Positions 1-11,872 of a stretch of DNA of 64,000 nucleotides are shown one piece after another. The notes under the pieces were generated by a model that was not told the DNA's origin, searched no databases, and worked only from the letters and a program-made list of their open reading frames with translations. The stretch lies in NCBI GenBank assembly GCA_902729315.2, contig LR746276.1, positions 312,501 through 376,500 of the forward strand. Reading direction: 5' to 3'. A program made the translations under genes and the position numbers. The DNA comes from Spirodela intermedia. Its lineage: Eukaryota > Streptophyta > Magnoliopsida > Alismatales > Araceae. Within the stretch, counting starts at the first letter, position 1. Each line of letters begins with the position of its first letter.

Positions 1-884
1 TTTAATGCTGCATGATCAATATAAATAATAATTTTAGCTCTCAAAATATATGATCTAAACCTTTCTAACGAAAATACTATAGCTAACAACTCTTTTTCAG
101 TCGTGGTATAATTTAATTGAACATCGGATATAGTTTTACGAGCATATGAAATTACTATGGGTTTTGACTCTTTTGTTTGTCCTAGAATAGCCCCCACTAC
201 ATAATTCGATGCATCACACATTATTTCAAAAGGAAAGGACCAATCAGGAGCTTGTAAAATGGGTGCCTCACTAAGTAATCTTTTTATTTGGGAAAAAGAC
301 TCAAAACATTTCTCATCAAAATTAAAAGGCACATCTTTAGATAATAGCATGGTGAGAGGTTTATAAATTTTTGAAAAATCCTGAATAAATTTTCTATAAT
401 AACCTGCATGACCCAAGAAAGATCTAATCTATTTTATTGAATTTAGAGGTTTTATTTTAGATATAATATCAATTTTTGCTCTATCTACCTCCAAACCACT
501 TTCACTCACAATATGACCCAACACAACTCCCTCTTTAACCATAAAATGTGATTTCTCCCAACTCAAAACTATTTTTTTCTCTATGTATTTCTTAAGTACA
601 TGCTGTAAATGATTTAAGCATTTATCAAATGATTCATCAAAAATAGAAAAATCGTCCATAAAAATTTCCATGTATTTTTCAATCATATCAGAAAAAATAG
701 ACAGCATACATCTTTGAAATGTGGCTAGAGCATTACACAGACTAAAAAGCATGTGTTTAAAAGCAAAAGTACTAAATGGACAAGTGAAAGTTGTTTTTTC
801 TTGATCTAAAGGGTTTATATAAATTTGATTATAACTAGAGTATCCATCCAAAAAATAAAAAAAGTTTTTTACAATTTTCATCAT
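1..884 (-). pseudogene. Athila reverse transcriptase and RNase H, relic
   Basis: On the minus strand the RT palm is recognisable: FLDGYSSYNQI is followed by the catalytic box FMDDFSIF (an F/YMDD variant) and then VLGHIVSESGLEVD. A stop near 430 interrupts the frame. Beyond it the thumb and RNase H region continues to the left edge with HAGYYRKFI, LSEAPIL, an MCDASNYVVGA motif and YTTTEKELLAIVFSLE, all standard for Ty3/gypsy RNase H. Upstream, the sequence jumps from RRLNPNM, normally at the start of RT, straight to the palm, so the fingers are deleted. This is a dead polyprotein segment. Family assignment is firm; function is lost. Confidence 0.85.
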
Positions 885-941
885 GTTAGGATTTAATCTT
901 CGGTGTGGTTCCTTGCTAGTTCTACCTCCTTCCTCTAGATA

Positions 942-1799
942 TTAACTCTGCATGCATACACTCATATCAATGCCCCTTAGATCATCCATTTTCCAGCCCA
1001 TAGCCTTCTTATTTTTTCGAAGTACATCTAATAATTCTTCTTCTTGTTCATCACTCAAATCAGCTGCAATAATAATAGAAAATAAATTATTTTCCTCCAA
1101 AAACATATATTTTAAACTAGAGGGAAGAGGTTTCAACTTTAAATTTAGATGATCTTCCTCTTTCTTTTCTTCTAAATTTATATTCTTTATTTCCTCTAAT
1201 TCTTCCAACACACAGTCATCAATAACATCTGGATCATCAAAATCATCTAGAAGATCTATGGTATGACAATCATATACTTGGGATTTTTTAAGATCATTTG
1301 ATACCTCAAAAATTTTAATTTCTATTGATTGATCTCCACATGAAATTTTCGCAATACTTGTGAGAAAATCAATATTCATCTTTGTTATATGCAAAAATGG
1401 TCTCCCTAGGATGATTGGTGTATCATAAAACTGTCCATTAAAATCCATTTCCAGCACTACAAAATCAGCTGGAAATTTATACCCTTTAACTGTCACTATC
1501 ACATTTTTTAAAATACCTTTAGGATGTTTTATGGATCTATCAGTAAATTGTAAGATAATAGTAGAAGGTTTAAGATCAGAAATATTAAATTTATCACAAA
1601 TACTTGCAGGTAATAAATTAACACTAGCACCAATGTCAAGTAATACATTTTGAAAAATGGATCCACCAATATCACACGAAATTAAAGGGGCACCTGTATC
1701 TCTCAATTTATATGGTAATTGATTTAATAATAATACACTAGTATGCATAGATAATTTTTCTACTCTAAGTGTCCTTTTTGGTGTACACATTTCTTTCAA
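942..1799 (-). pseudogene. Athila retropepsin-like protease segment with RT leader
   Basis: This open stretch of about 285 codons carries the aspartic protease signature DIGASVNLLPASI (D-x-G-A, with LLP following) near residue 57 and the flap/second-loop region IILGRPFL, as in Ty3/gypsy retropepsins. An acidic linker rich in D and E follows, then LRKNKKAMGWKMDDLRGI, which is the usual start of Athila RT. The frame ends at 942, and the remainder of the RT leader is in another frame. It was part of a Gag-Pol polyprotein, so its first Met is unlikely to be a real start. Confidence 0.8.
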
Positions 1800-1849
1800 A
1801 ACTCTAGCATATTTAAGAATATGTTCAATGACAGTGAGTAAAGGAAGAC

Positions 1850-3539
1850 TAATTTACACATCTTGTAAAATTTTCTTTATTTCTTCATTGTGTTCCTTTT
1901 TCCTTCTTTGTCTAGGCTCTAGAGCTTTAGGAAATGAAATGGTTGTCCTCTCTTTTGAAATTTCTTTGGTAGAATCTATAAAATCCTCTTCTACTCTTAT
2001 TTGATTTTGTTTTGGGTTGTCCATCTTTTCTTTTTCTTCTAATGTTTGGGGATAAGGATCAGGTAAGATCTTACCACTCCTTAATGCATTCATTGTCCTA
2101 ACATTTTCATTTCGTGGGTTTTTTCTTAGATTCATGCTACTAAACTCCCCTTGCTGAAATCTTATTGTTGGGCGGTTCCCTAGATTTTCTATGGGCTGAC
2201 TAGGTAGCTGTCCCTCTTCTCTCTTATTCCCAAGAGCCTCTATAATTTTTTTCTAGTGCAGCATCATTTGATTCATAGTTTGTTGCATCATTTGGCTCAT
2301 TTGTTGCATCATTTCCATAGCATCAGGTTGGATTTGAGAGGACTGATTTTTCTGAAATCTGTTTTCTTATTTTGGATGAAATTCAGAGTTTGAATTGGGT
2401 CTAAGTGCCTTTGGATTTTGAATATTATTTAGGTCTCTCCATGAAAAATTATTCTTCCAATTAGAATTATAAGAATTTGAAAAAGATTCCCTATTTCTAT
2501 TAAAACCGTGAGCTACTTGCACTTGTTCTTGCATAAGGTGAAATGATTGATCTAAATTATAACATTGAAATTTAGAATAATCATTTTCACCATATATAGG
2601 ACATGTACTATTTGAATTAAGTTGAGGGTTAAAAGGCTTTCTAATATTGTCAATAAGTTAATCATTTTTTTCTAATCTTTGATTAATCTAATGAACCTCA
2701 TTTCTAAGTTTAGAATCATCATCATGATGTAATTCATAAATTCCTCTCTTCTTATCCCTATCATATAATTCAAAAGAGGCTTGATCTCTAGAATTTTCAC
2801 TTAAATTCTCATAAAGACTGTAAATCTCATCAGGAGTTTTCTCTATAAAAGCTCCTCCACATATAGAATCAACCATATTTCTATATTGTTTTAATAATCC
2901 ATCATAAAAAATTCTATTGAGCTGCCACTTGGGTATAGCATGATGAGGACACTTTCTAAGTAAATTTTTGAATTTTTCCCATGTCTCATACAAAGTTTCT
3001 CCTAGTCTTTGAGAAAAACTCCATATATGTTTTCTCATATTTTGAGTTTTTTCTAAGGGATAAAATTTTCGAAGAAAAACCTATTCTATATCTTTTCAGC
3101 TAGTTAATTCTCTATCTAATGTGAATATCCAATGACTAACTTTGTCCCTAAGTGTATGAGGAAATAATTTCATCTTAATAATTTCTAGTGTAACTTGAGG
3201 GAGATTAACTAAATCACAAACCATATGAAATTTTTCTAAGTGCTGATGAGGTTTCTTTAAAGGCAATCCATGAAATTTAGGGATCATTTGAAAAAATTTT
3301 GGATTTATTTCGAATTTAACAGTGGGTGCTAATAAGACTCTAATATTAGATGCTCTTTGAAATGAATCAGGGATATAATGATTTTTCATGGCCATAGGAT
3401 TGTTTTCAGTTTGACTTGTACTTCCTTCAGGATCCATCAAAATTAATTTTTCTTTCGGATTTTTATTTTTGAATGAAATAAGGAAAGGAGTTTCTAGCCT
3501 TGGATGCAAAGCCTTCTACCATGCATAAAAATCAATAAA
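1850..3539 (-). pseudogene. Athila gag, interrupted by stops
   Basis: The reading runs right to left. The N-terminus near 3509 begins MHPRLETPFLISF and includes the DPEGSTSQTENNP segment. The retrotransposon gag core follows (HTLRDKVSHWIFTLDRELTS; then MRKHIWSFSQRLGETLYETW and KWQLNRIFYDGLL). A Met/Gln-rich tract lies near 2230-2330 and the C-terminal piece KNPRNENVRTMN at 1854-2135. Stops at about 3095, 2690 and across 2136-2687 break the frame into at least three parts. The intact gag-only element at 42305-44812 is a close homologue and served as the guide. Confidence 0.85.
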
Positions 3540-3716
3540 TTTGAGGGGAAAAATTAGTAACTGTTACCCTCCTTCAGGATGCTCCAGTCCTTGCCGTGCT
3601 TCTTTTCGTTCCCTTTTTCTAATAAAAATCGGCAAAAAGAAAATAAAACATGAGTTAAGTTTTTTTTTGTGTATATTAAGAGAAAAATAGAAAAATACTT
3701 AATATTATGCAATACA

Positions 3717-3734
3717 TCCCCAACAACGGCACCA
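3717..3734 (-). other. Primer binding site, tRNA-Asp type, decayed
   Basis: The plus-strand sequence TCCCCAACAACGGCACCA is the reverse complement of an Athila PBS. Compared with the intact PBS at 42098-42115 it differs at three positions, all G-to-A on this strand. It lies next to the inner edge of the LTR at 3740. Confidence 0.8.
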
Positions 3735-3739
3735 AAATT

Positions 3740-5330
3740 TGACGTGACTCAGTTGTTGTATATTAAATCACGCAAATATAAAATTTATAAAACTAGAAAA
3801 TATGAATTTTTGGATATTTAGAAGTATTTCTAAATAAATATATTAATTAGAATTTAATATAAATTCCAAAAATAGCGGTAATTTTCCAGGTCGATCACAA
3901 AGATGTAATATAATATCTGGTAATTATTCAGAATTTTTCTCAATGAATATGATTTTTTATGAATTTTATACTAGGAAATAAAAAGGAAATATATTTAAAA
4001 TTCACAAAAAAAGGAAAAAAGGGCACAGACGTCAAGATGATGTCAGCACCTGGCGAGTGCGAATTAGGCGGAAATAGAGTTCCGCCTGGCAATTCTTACG
4101 TAAGCGATTATAGATGATTTAATTGATCAAATTAAGATCTGTAAAAGCTAGAAGAATCGTAATAGAACAAAATATATTTTGGTAAATTAAAAACACAAAA
4201 ATTATCACTAAATGAAGTGTAAAGTAAATTGAAAGTAGGAAAATAGAGTTCCGGCGTCGCGACGGTGATGCGTCGACGATGCACCAGAATCTTGAGCATT
4301 TGGGAGGATCGTCGTGTAGTGTCCACGGCCTTGAAGGCTCTCCTTGGACAAAGACAATGTGGGCAATCTCTAGATCTTCTTGTGAAGTCTAGAGATCAAT
4401 GAAGTGGGTCGTCGAATCGTCTCCAGCGGCTGTCACCGAGCGGAGTAGAAAAACGACGACTTTGTGGCTCTTCGGTGGTTGTCACCCAATAGAGAGGAGC
4501 TGGATGGAGGTGGGGCGCATGTCAAGGAGCTTCATCCTCAGGTCCGCGCAGCAAGAGGAGGCTCTTCATCGCATCCGGTACGCTCTCAAGAGGTGGCGAC
4601 TCGTCTCCTGGCAGATTGTCCTCTTCCTGACGACGGCTTGTTCGTCGATCAATCGGAGATGATTTACTCGATGGATTCACGATCCTTTTATCACGAATCG
4701 TTCAGCAATTTTAGTAGCAATGCTCCGCGAATCGCATTGAAGAGATTTTCGCTGATGATCTAGTGATTCTCGTTGCTTAATCCTTCACCGATGATCTATA
4801 GGAAAGTCGCGATAATCATATAAAAATATATGATTTTTGACTCTGCGAGGATTCGAACCCACGTCGGTCGCCTGCCTGTGAGGAAGGTATGACGCGGGTT
4901 TAGGCCCACATCAGTTGTGCGCCAATTTTTCGGGTGAATATATAGTAATGTTAGCTTTGTAACAAAAGTCTCTTCTCTCGCGTGTACGACTACTCCTTGC
5001 CCCACAGCCAACTGGCCACCAGTGACGTGGAAGGAGAGTGGTGTACACGTGCTCCTATCAGTCCAAGCTAAGCCGCTCGAGCCCCTGCTCGCGGCTACTC
5101 CCCGACTGCACTTCTGACCTGCTTGTGGGCCCGGCTGGCCGGTAGGTCCCCCCATTTTGTAATATTTTTTATTTCTTGTTCTTCACTTATCTCAAAACTA
5201 TAAAAATCATATAAAATCACATAATTACCCAAAAATTCACGTTAACATAAATATAAGTCTATTTATCATGAGTTAAGGCTAAAACTATATTATTTACTAA
5301 TTATTAACTCATGATAATGAAGACTTATCA
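3740..5330 (-). repeat. 5' LTR of the minus-strand Athila element
   Basis: The LTR is about 1591 bp. On the minus strand it starts with TGATAAGTCTTCAT (right end) and ends with TCACGTCA (left end). It matches the LTRs at 40050-42092 and 46419-48463 throughout, but carries only one copy of the 144-bp unit that is present four times there. A TATA-like ACTATATATTC motif lies at about 4935-4950 on the minus strand, and the tRNA B-box-like GGTTCGAATCC at about 4850-4862. Confidence 0.85.
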
Positions 5331-5738
5331 GGCCGCTACAGTAAGGAGGGATTGTGGCATCAAGGGACTGTAGTGGCAATGGGCCACAATAGTACAGGAG
5401 GGCTGTAGCAGCAAGGGGGCCACGATGGCAGGGGCCGTGATGGTAGGGGGTTGTAGTGGTAAGGTAGGCGCCGGTGTGCTAGTTGCATACAGTGCAACAA
5501 CATGATGGCTATAGAGAGAGAGGACACCATGTAGAGGATGCGACAATAGTAGCATGATGGTAGTGGTAGTGGCTGAAAAGAACCCTAAGGCTCTGATACC
5601 ATGTTGACAAGGAGTTAAACCTTAAGATTATATTAATATTAAATGAAGAGATATATGTGTTTATAGAGGTGGGAGAAGAGAGAGAGATAATGGGCCCAAA
5701 TAGGCCACGTAGAAGAAGACATTCAAACAACTCAATCA
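5331..5738 (-). mobile_element. Short-LTR Ty1/copia fragment: leader, PBS and LTR
   Basis: GCTCTGATACCA at 5590-5601 is the reverse complement of the plant copia PBS TGGTATCAGAGC (initiator tRNA-Met). To its right lies a minus-strand LTR of roughly 137 bp (5602 to about 5738) with a TATA-like TATAAACAC motif. To its left is about 260 bp of G-rich untranslated leader, cut by the Athila insertion at 5330. The right LTR boundary is approximate. It resembles the short-LTR copia at 37414-49032. Confidence 0.6.
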
Positions 5739-6299
5739 AACATATAGTCTAATTTTTATATTTGATCTTGAGGTAAATTATAAATAAACTTAAATTTTAC
5801 ATAACTTTTTATTTAGATATTTTTTACACTCATTTATGAGCATCCCTTAAGTCTAATTTGTTGAATAACTCTAAGCATATTTTTATTCTCTTAAAAGAGT
5901 CTCCTTCTCAAGTTTTTTTCTTAACTTTGGGACCTTAGGATTATTATTAATTATTTTTTTTTCAATTCAGTCTCAAGTAGTTCTTTTTCTTTAGTAGACT
6001 TCTTTATCATTTTCTTGAAAATAATTCAAAACTATTCTTTCCTTAACAGTTCACAGTGTCTTAGAAACAATTCCTTCATCACTTATTTAGTCAATTATTT
6101 TTAGTTCTTATCTACTATTAATAAGGATACAATATTTATACCCAAATGAAAAAAATAAATTGTAAATGCCCTCAATGTTGACACAGTAAGTTTTGACACA
6201 TACAATAGAAAATTTATTTATTAATTCTTCTTAAATAAGTTAAAGTATAATTATTCTTCTACATCGTAATTATTTTGATCACGAGACATACATTATTCA

Positions 6300-7150
6300 T
6301 AAATATTTAAATTATATATATTGTTATGTGTAAACTTATGGATAATAACAAATCTAATGAGTCATAACTTTAAGACATTTTTTATAAGTATTCTCTAAAT
6401 ATAAATATTACATAACATATATTAAACACGTGTGATGAAGTTTCATGTATACTCTGAAAATTAAAGTCACCAATCATATTCGAATGTGACGGCTGAGCAA
6501 TGTGAAGAAATGAGTGTTAATACATAAAATATCTCAAATATCAAAGACACATTATGGTTGACATGTGCTTTGAACTTATTAAACAAGATTTGCATAAGTT
6601 AGAAAAATAATAGTTGAAATATTTAAATATAAGTATGGGAAAAATTATTAATCAAGAGCATTATATTAGTGATGTGGAAAGTTAGTCAAACTATTCAAAG
6701 TAAAAATATGTGATCAGTGACTAAAGGAAGACTCAAACCTAGGACTCATAAGGTAATTAAGCTAGACCATTTGCATGAAACAAAGGAGGTGGAGAAGTCA
6801 TCACCACATAACCTACATGATGACATATTTAAGTCTTACATAATGAAAATGAGAAAGTAGAAACAATCAAACTTCAACCTAGTGTCAAGAGCAAGATCAA
6901 CTGTGTAAGAAGAACAAATCTCTAGACATGCACTTGAAAGTTTGACCCCCACAAGTGAATGACTTGTCATGGAGTAAAAAGAAACACTCCATAGTGCTAT
7001 GAGATAAACCTATTCCAATCAAGTTCCAAGAGACATCTTGTTTCAAAAAATGTGATCTGATGATATCCATTGATTAGTGATAATTCCCTAAATGATCATG
7101 TTAAAAAGGGATATGATTAATGATTAAAGCCTAAAGAATAGAAAAATATG
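6300..7150. repeat. Diverged dispersed repeat, copy 1
   Basis: Alignment by eye with 9740-10440 shows the same order of landmarks: an AACAT/ATATTA stretch, an ACAC-GTGA-GAAGTTTCA segment, a MATTCGAATGTG-like segment, then GTGGAAAG-TAGTCAA, then a TGATCA-CTCAAACCTA segment. There is no coding frame. It is probably an old transposon remnant of unknown class. Confidence 0.4.
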
Positions 7151-9149
7151 ATAATTACATATTAAACACTTTACTTATACATTTTACACTCTAGTTCATG
7201 AATTATATCATTTTCTTATTTTCTACAAGAATTTGAGAGTCAAGATAGATGGGGAAATCAATTTATTATTATGATGCAAGAGTATGAGAGGAATTTATAA
7301 CCATGATGCACAGCCAAGGGAACATAGTTTCCCCTAATCCTCTAAGTTCATCATAAGCACTTATATAATATGTGAATATAAAAAAGGTAAAAATTACAAA
7401 GAAAACTTACTTGTAAATCTTGTAGGATGTAGGGCAAAACTAGAAGGCTCATAGGCACACGATCCCAAAAGAAGGGAGCTGCCACCAGCCCTTTCCTCAT
7501 TCACGATCAGCTCTCTCTCTCTCCTTCCTCCTTTGGTGCATCCCTCTCCTACTATTGGGATGGCCTGCTCCTCCTCTCTCCCTTGGCACCATATGCCCAC
7601 ACCATAGGTAGGCCAGCTCGTCCCTTCCCTCCTTCTAGTGGTGATAGTGCCGGCAACGATCGCGGGCTTCCTCCCTTGATGGAGCAAGACGAGGATCAAT
7701 TGAAGATGCCCCTACATGAGGCCACTGTTCTCTCCCCACATCCATAGAACAAGAGGGAGAAATCATTTTTATTTTGTTCCTTTGACTTTCATGTGATTGA
7801 ACATTTTTTATCCTAGCTAATATAATCTAAATTTTGTGAAACTTTATTCTCCTTTGCCTCATTGATTTTGAATAGTCAGAGTCATTGAAGGAAGTGGAGA
7901 ATCATCTCCACTGGCCATCTGTAATTTATTTATGAGGTGGCTGGTTGAACCTTGAGAGAAATCTTCCTCTCAACATGTATTGAATACTTTCTGTTCATGG
8001 CTGTTGAATTTTTGAGAGTAATCAAACCAGAATATGATCATTAATTAATATACATCAACTAATTCAAAGCTCTCATTGTGTTTGACTTGGTTTTCTATTA
8101 ATTCATCAAGAGATTATTACTAAAAAAATCAATTTATAAATTGAAAATTGATGATCTTAATAACAGCGACGTAAGAGAAATCAATTAGTTAAAAATCTTT
8201 AGACACAATATCAAAGACAACATACGTAATAGCTAAAATATTAGAACTAAAGTTTAACAAAAGGTCAAAAGTACATATTCTTAATAGTAACTCATTAATA
8301 GAAGACATAAGCTAACGACAAGTCAAATGATTTCCTCAAAACAAGAGCATAAAATAAGAAATATTTATCGATTAATTGTAAATTTTCAAACACAACATCA
8401 TGAACAATTATCACCAAAATAAAAATATTGAAAGTAAAAAATAATTAAAGGTTACCAGAGCTTTGACAGAGCAATAGGAGGATATTTAAACTAACATGAT
8501 TACTTTCAAATGCTGAAATGACTAAATTTATTAGAGTCTAAAGAGAATGAACTGAGGACAATTGAAACTAATGTCGAACAAAGAAACATCAATCTATGTC
8601 ACTCACACAAGCTCAAGATGAAGATCCACTCAACTTTCTACAATAAATAATTATACATTTGAAAGAAGGATTCAAAACTTGATCATATTCAATCATCTAT
8701 GGTAACTTATAAATCAAATAATCATGTTGAAGGAGAAATGGTAAGACTAAAGTATGAGACACTAAGAGCCAAAATCTATAAATAGAGGATGTTATTTTTT
8801 TGAAGAGAACTATACTTTGACTTTAGTACATAGTGATGTGCGTTAAAACTTACTCGTGAGGGTTGAGATCTTTGCAAAGATTAAATGATATTATTTGAGA
8901 GAGTTGAATCCATAAAGTCAACTATATTTCTATTGAAAATAATATAAATTTAGTAGAGAGATTTTTCAATACTGGACGTAGCCCAAATAAGGTTGAACCA
9001 CTATAAATCTTTGTGTCCATCATTATTAGGAGTGAGAGAGAGTGAAGGTAGAGTGACTGCATAACAAAGATAAGAGTCTTAGGTTGATTTACATATAAAC
9101 TTCACAAATTGTGTTAGAATGTGTGTTGAGATAGATACACAATTAGAAA

Positions 9150-9560
9150 ACAAAGTAAACCAATTAACTCCCCTCTTAGTACACTTTGTTATAACAAACC
9201 AAGCATGTAGAGATTAATACTAGCTCCTAAGTCTAAAAGTGCTTAATGAAAGGTAAATCTACCTATGTTGTGTGAAATTAAAGGAAGAACTATATTTGTA
9301 TGAATTTAGAGATCTGATTCATGAAGACCACTTATTTCAATAAATAATGTGATCTTCTTAGGTCCTCTATGATGTATACATAATTTTTTAAGAAACATAG
9401 CATAAGTATTCACATATTTTATAACCTCTATCAATGGAATATTAATGTGTACTTATTTGAATACTTCTATCAACTCTATATTTTGAACTAATTTCTTCTG
9501 AGTTGAGGTTTTAAAACTTTAGAAAAGAAATTAGAGGGTTGATAGTTTCTAAGACATGTC
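9150..9560 (-). pseudogene. Decayed Ty3/gypsy protease-region relic
   Basis: On the minus strand the block resembles the gag/protease junction of the Athila element at about 1620-1850: matching segments include ATTAATACTAGCTCC versus ATTAACACTAGCACC, the GTGTGAAATTAAAGG segment, and AGCATAAGTATTCACATAT versus AGCATATTTAAGAATATG. The frame is destroyed. I infer an old gypsy relic from this ordered similarity. Confidence 0.4.
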
Positions 9561-9739
9561 AATTTTATCTTATCTTTTTCTTTACCCTCCAAATTATTTT
9601 TTATGTTAAAATCCTAGGTTTTGGACACTTTCAAGTGAAATTTTTCATATATAATATTTATAGAATATTTATTAAACCATCAATAGACATCATGAGAGCT
9701 TATGTTTACACATTATCTCTGAAAAATATTCAATATATC

Positions 9740-10440
9740 TATTTATGATGTGCGAAATAATCATATAATGAAGTTATATGATTATATCCTTAAGATGTTT
9801 TCATGTAGGATATAATGTAACATCATATTGTTTTAACATAAGTATAGAGGAGCATGCATCAACACAAGTGACAAAGTTTCACATACAATCTAGAAATATG
9901 ATGCCACTTACTAGATTCAAATGTAGAAGTTGAGTGATTTGAAGTAAAAAGTTTCAATGAAAAAAGTGCAAGAAAAAATCAAAAGTGATGAAGTTGTATG
10001 TGATATTCAAATTTAGGACTTCAGCTATGAAAAGACATAATTTGGCAGTCAAAATATTTGAATATCACAAATATTAAGACATTCGAAAGATTTAAAATCG
10101 AGACCTCAATAGTGACATGTTGGAAAGCTGATCAAGGAAAAACAAAGTAATACTAAATGATCAATCTCAAAACCTACATAGTGACTGAACTGATGTATTT
10201 ACATGAAGTTCTCACATATATAGAGATGTCTTCATTACGTATCCTAGATGATACCTCAACACAATACATAGTAAAATCAACAAAACAAAATAGACTTATT
10301 TTGACTCAACTTCATTAAGAAAAATAACTATTAATGAATCATGTATCTCAAGACTGAAGCTTTGAATATGATATCTATGAGACTACATGTCTCAAAGTGA
10401 GGAATGACCTAAGGTTAGTAGCACGAATTTTGTATGGTAA
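9740..10440. repeat. Diverged dispersed repeat, copy 2
   Basis: Second copy of the repeat described at 6300-7150. It is followed at about 10450-10740 by two imperfect direct copies of a segment containing GAGTTTGACCTTGAAAG / GAGTTAGACCTTGAAAG, spaced roughly 180 bp apart. Confidence 0.35.
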
Positions 10441-10984
10441 CACATCAACAGAATATGTCGACAAAATGACAAGGTCAACGATTATACTTGAGTTTGACCT
10501 TGAAAGTAAAAATGATTGTTGATCATTATGTATTTCTAAATAAAATATTAAACATAACTTATATGAGAATGAAAATGATTGAACTTAAGAACAAATGAAT
10601 GCTAGTGACATGAAGTCTAGATGATAACATGTTGATAGAATAAGTGAAAAAATGTGACGAGTTCAATGACCCTATTTGAGTTAGACCTTGAAAGCAAAAA
10701 TATATGTTAATTTATTGTGTCAGGAGACACAATATCAAGGACAACTTATATGAAAATAAAAAAAGGTTTGAACCAAAGAACAACAAAAGGTTACTAGCAC
10801 GTCAATACATCAACAAGAATAATTTCAAATTTGTGTGATCATTTCTTAGGTGATGAAAAGACAACAGGGTATTGGAGGATTTAAGGAAAATTACAAAGAA
10901 CTAGAACAAATGTAGAACGAAGAAATTTATTGGCCTAATTCATTCATGCTAAAAAATTATTAAACAACTCATTCATTCAAACAC

Positions 10985-11700
10985 TTGTATGGATTGTTCA
11001 CAATTCCTTTCAATTATTAACTTTACATTACTGAGAAAGATATGCGAGTTGTTCATCATGACCCTTTGAGGGATCTCTCCCTCTCTATTCATCGATCTTT
11101 CCCTCTCCTATATTTCAGTATCAATTTGTTTCTTTCAACATCTATAATTCGTGGTTATCTTGGTACTAGGCCATTTTTATGGTCGTTTTTCTTTGTTACA
11201 ATGGCTGATGCCATCTGTTTAAGCTGCGGTTTTATATGGCTAAGCATGTGACCCTAGCTTATACTCTTTGTCATTTCCATGTGAGCTATATTATTATCAT
11301 TAGTTCTGTGGTTGATTGTTATCAAGCTGTATAGCACTTCAAATGACTAATCAGTTGGAAAGGTTCAACAAATTTATCTATCCTCCCTTCCCCAGCTTTT
11401 CTTTTCGTCTCTATAAAATAATTGCCCTACTACTATTTTGGCTAATACAATTTACCAACGATAACTTCTTGATGAGAAAAAGGTAGTTACTTCCAAATCC
11501 CGACGAGCATTTCGTTCCTTAGGTACACTCTACAAAAGTAAAATTTGAATTGGGAACCCACCCTTATTCCGTTTTCAAAAACTTGTCGCTCTTGCTAATC
11601 TGAGTCCGGGGCTTATCTCTTCTTAAGCTGGAGTTGTGCTCCTCATGCGGAACACATACTCCAAGGCTCCATGACTGTTGAATACATTCCCTGCTGGACT
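10985..11700 (+). pseudogene. Relic of Myb-like gene intron 1
   Basis: The stretch is similar to intron 1 of the Myb-like gene at about 58800-59490. Shared landmarks in order include GTGGTTATCTTGG, CTAGCTTATA, the TATTATTATCA..TAGTTCTGTGG segment, TGTTATCAAGCTGTATAG, AATTGGGAACCCA and GAACACATA. The similarity stops about 170 bp before the 3' end of the first subtilase. It is read as the truncated 5' part of a duplicated Myb gene. A short open frame at 11042-11251 is within intron-derived DNA and is not a gene. Confidence 0.7.
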
Positions 11701-11872
11701 TGAGGGGGTCATGAGTGAAGTACGAGTGAGTGCATCACGTCTCAAAGAAGCCACCGCATCCTTAGCGGAGACACTATTACGGAAGCAAAACATAACAGAC
11801 GGGAACGTTCGAGCCTGTAAACACAACAGAGAAACTACACAACAGACCGCCCAGAGAGCCGCCGCCACAAGT

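Larger units (their letters stand above)
1..5330 (-). mobile_element. Athila-type Ty3/gypsy retrotransposon, broken, left end outside window
   Basis: Read on the minus strand from right to left, the order is LTR (3740-5330), primer binding site, gag, protease, then reverse transcriptase and RNase H running off the left edge. The PBS pairs with tRNA-Asp, which is typical of the Athila lineage of plant Ty3/gypsy elements. Gag is split by stops, the RT finger region is deleted, and a stop lies between the RT core and RNase H, so the copy cannot be autonomous. The right edge (5330/5331) falls inside an older short-LTR copia element. The 3' LTR and target duplication cannot be checked because they lie left of the window. 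Confidence 0.85.
5740..10980. other. AT-rich intergenic DNA without a supportable gene
   Basis: No frame here shows convincing coding character. The stretch contains two diverged copies of a long non-coding repeat (about 6300-7150 and 9740-10440), a protease-region relic (9150-9560) and a possible copia LTR end near 8960-9040. The GC-richer patch at 7430-7700 has short open frames on the minus strand but no recognisable domain. Confidence 0.5.

Noticed and set aside
4399-4763. Open frames inside the LTR (also 38413-38604, 40660-41000, 47028-47368)
   Set aside because: Same LTR segment in each place, disrupted between copies, with no coding conservation; treated as LTR sequence.
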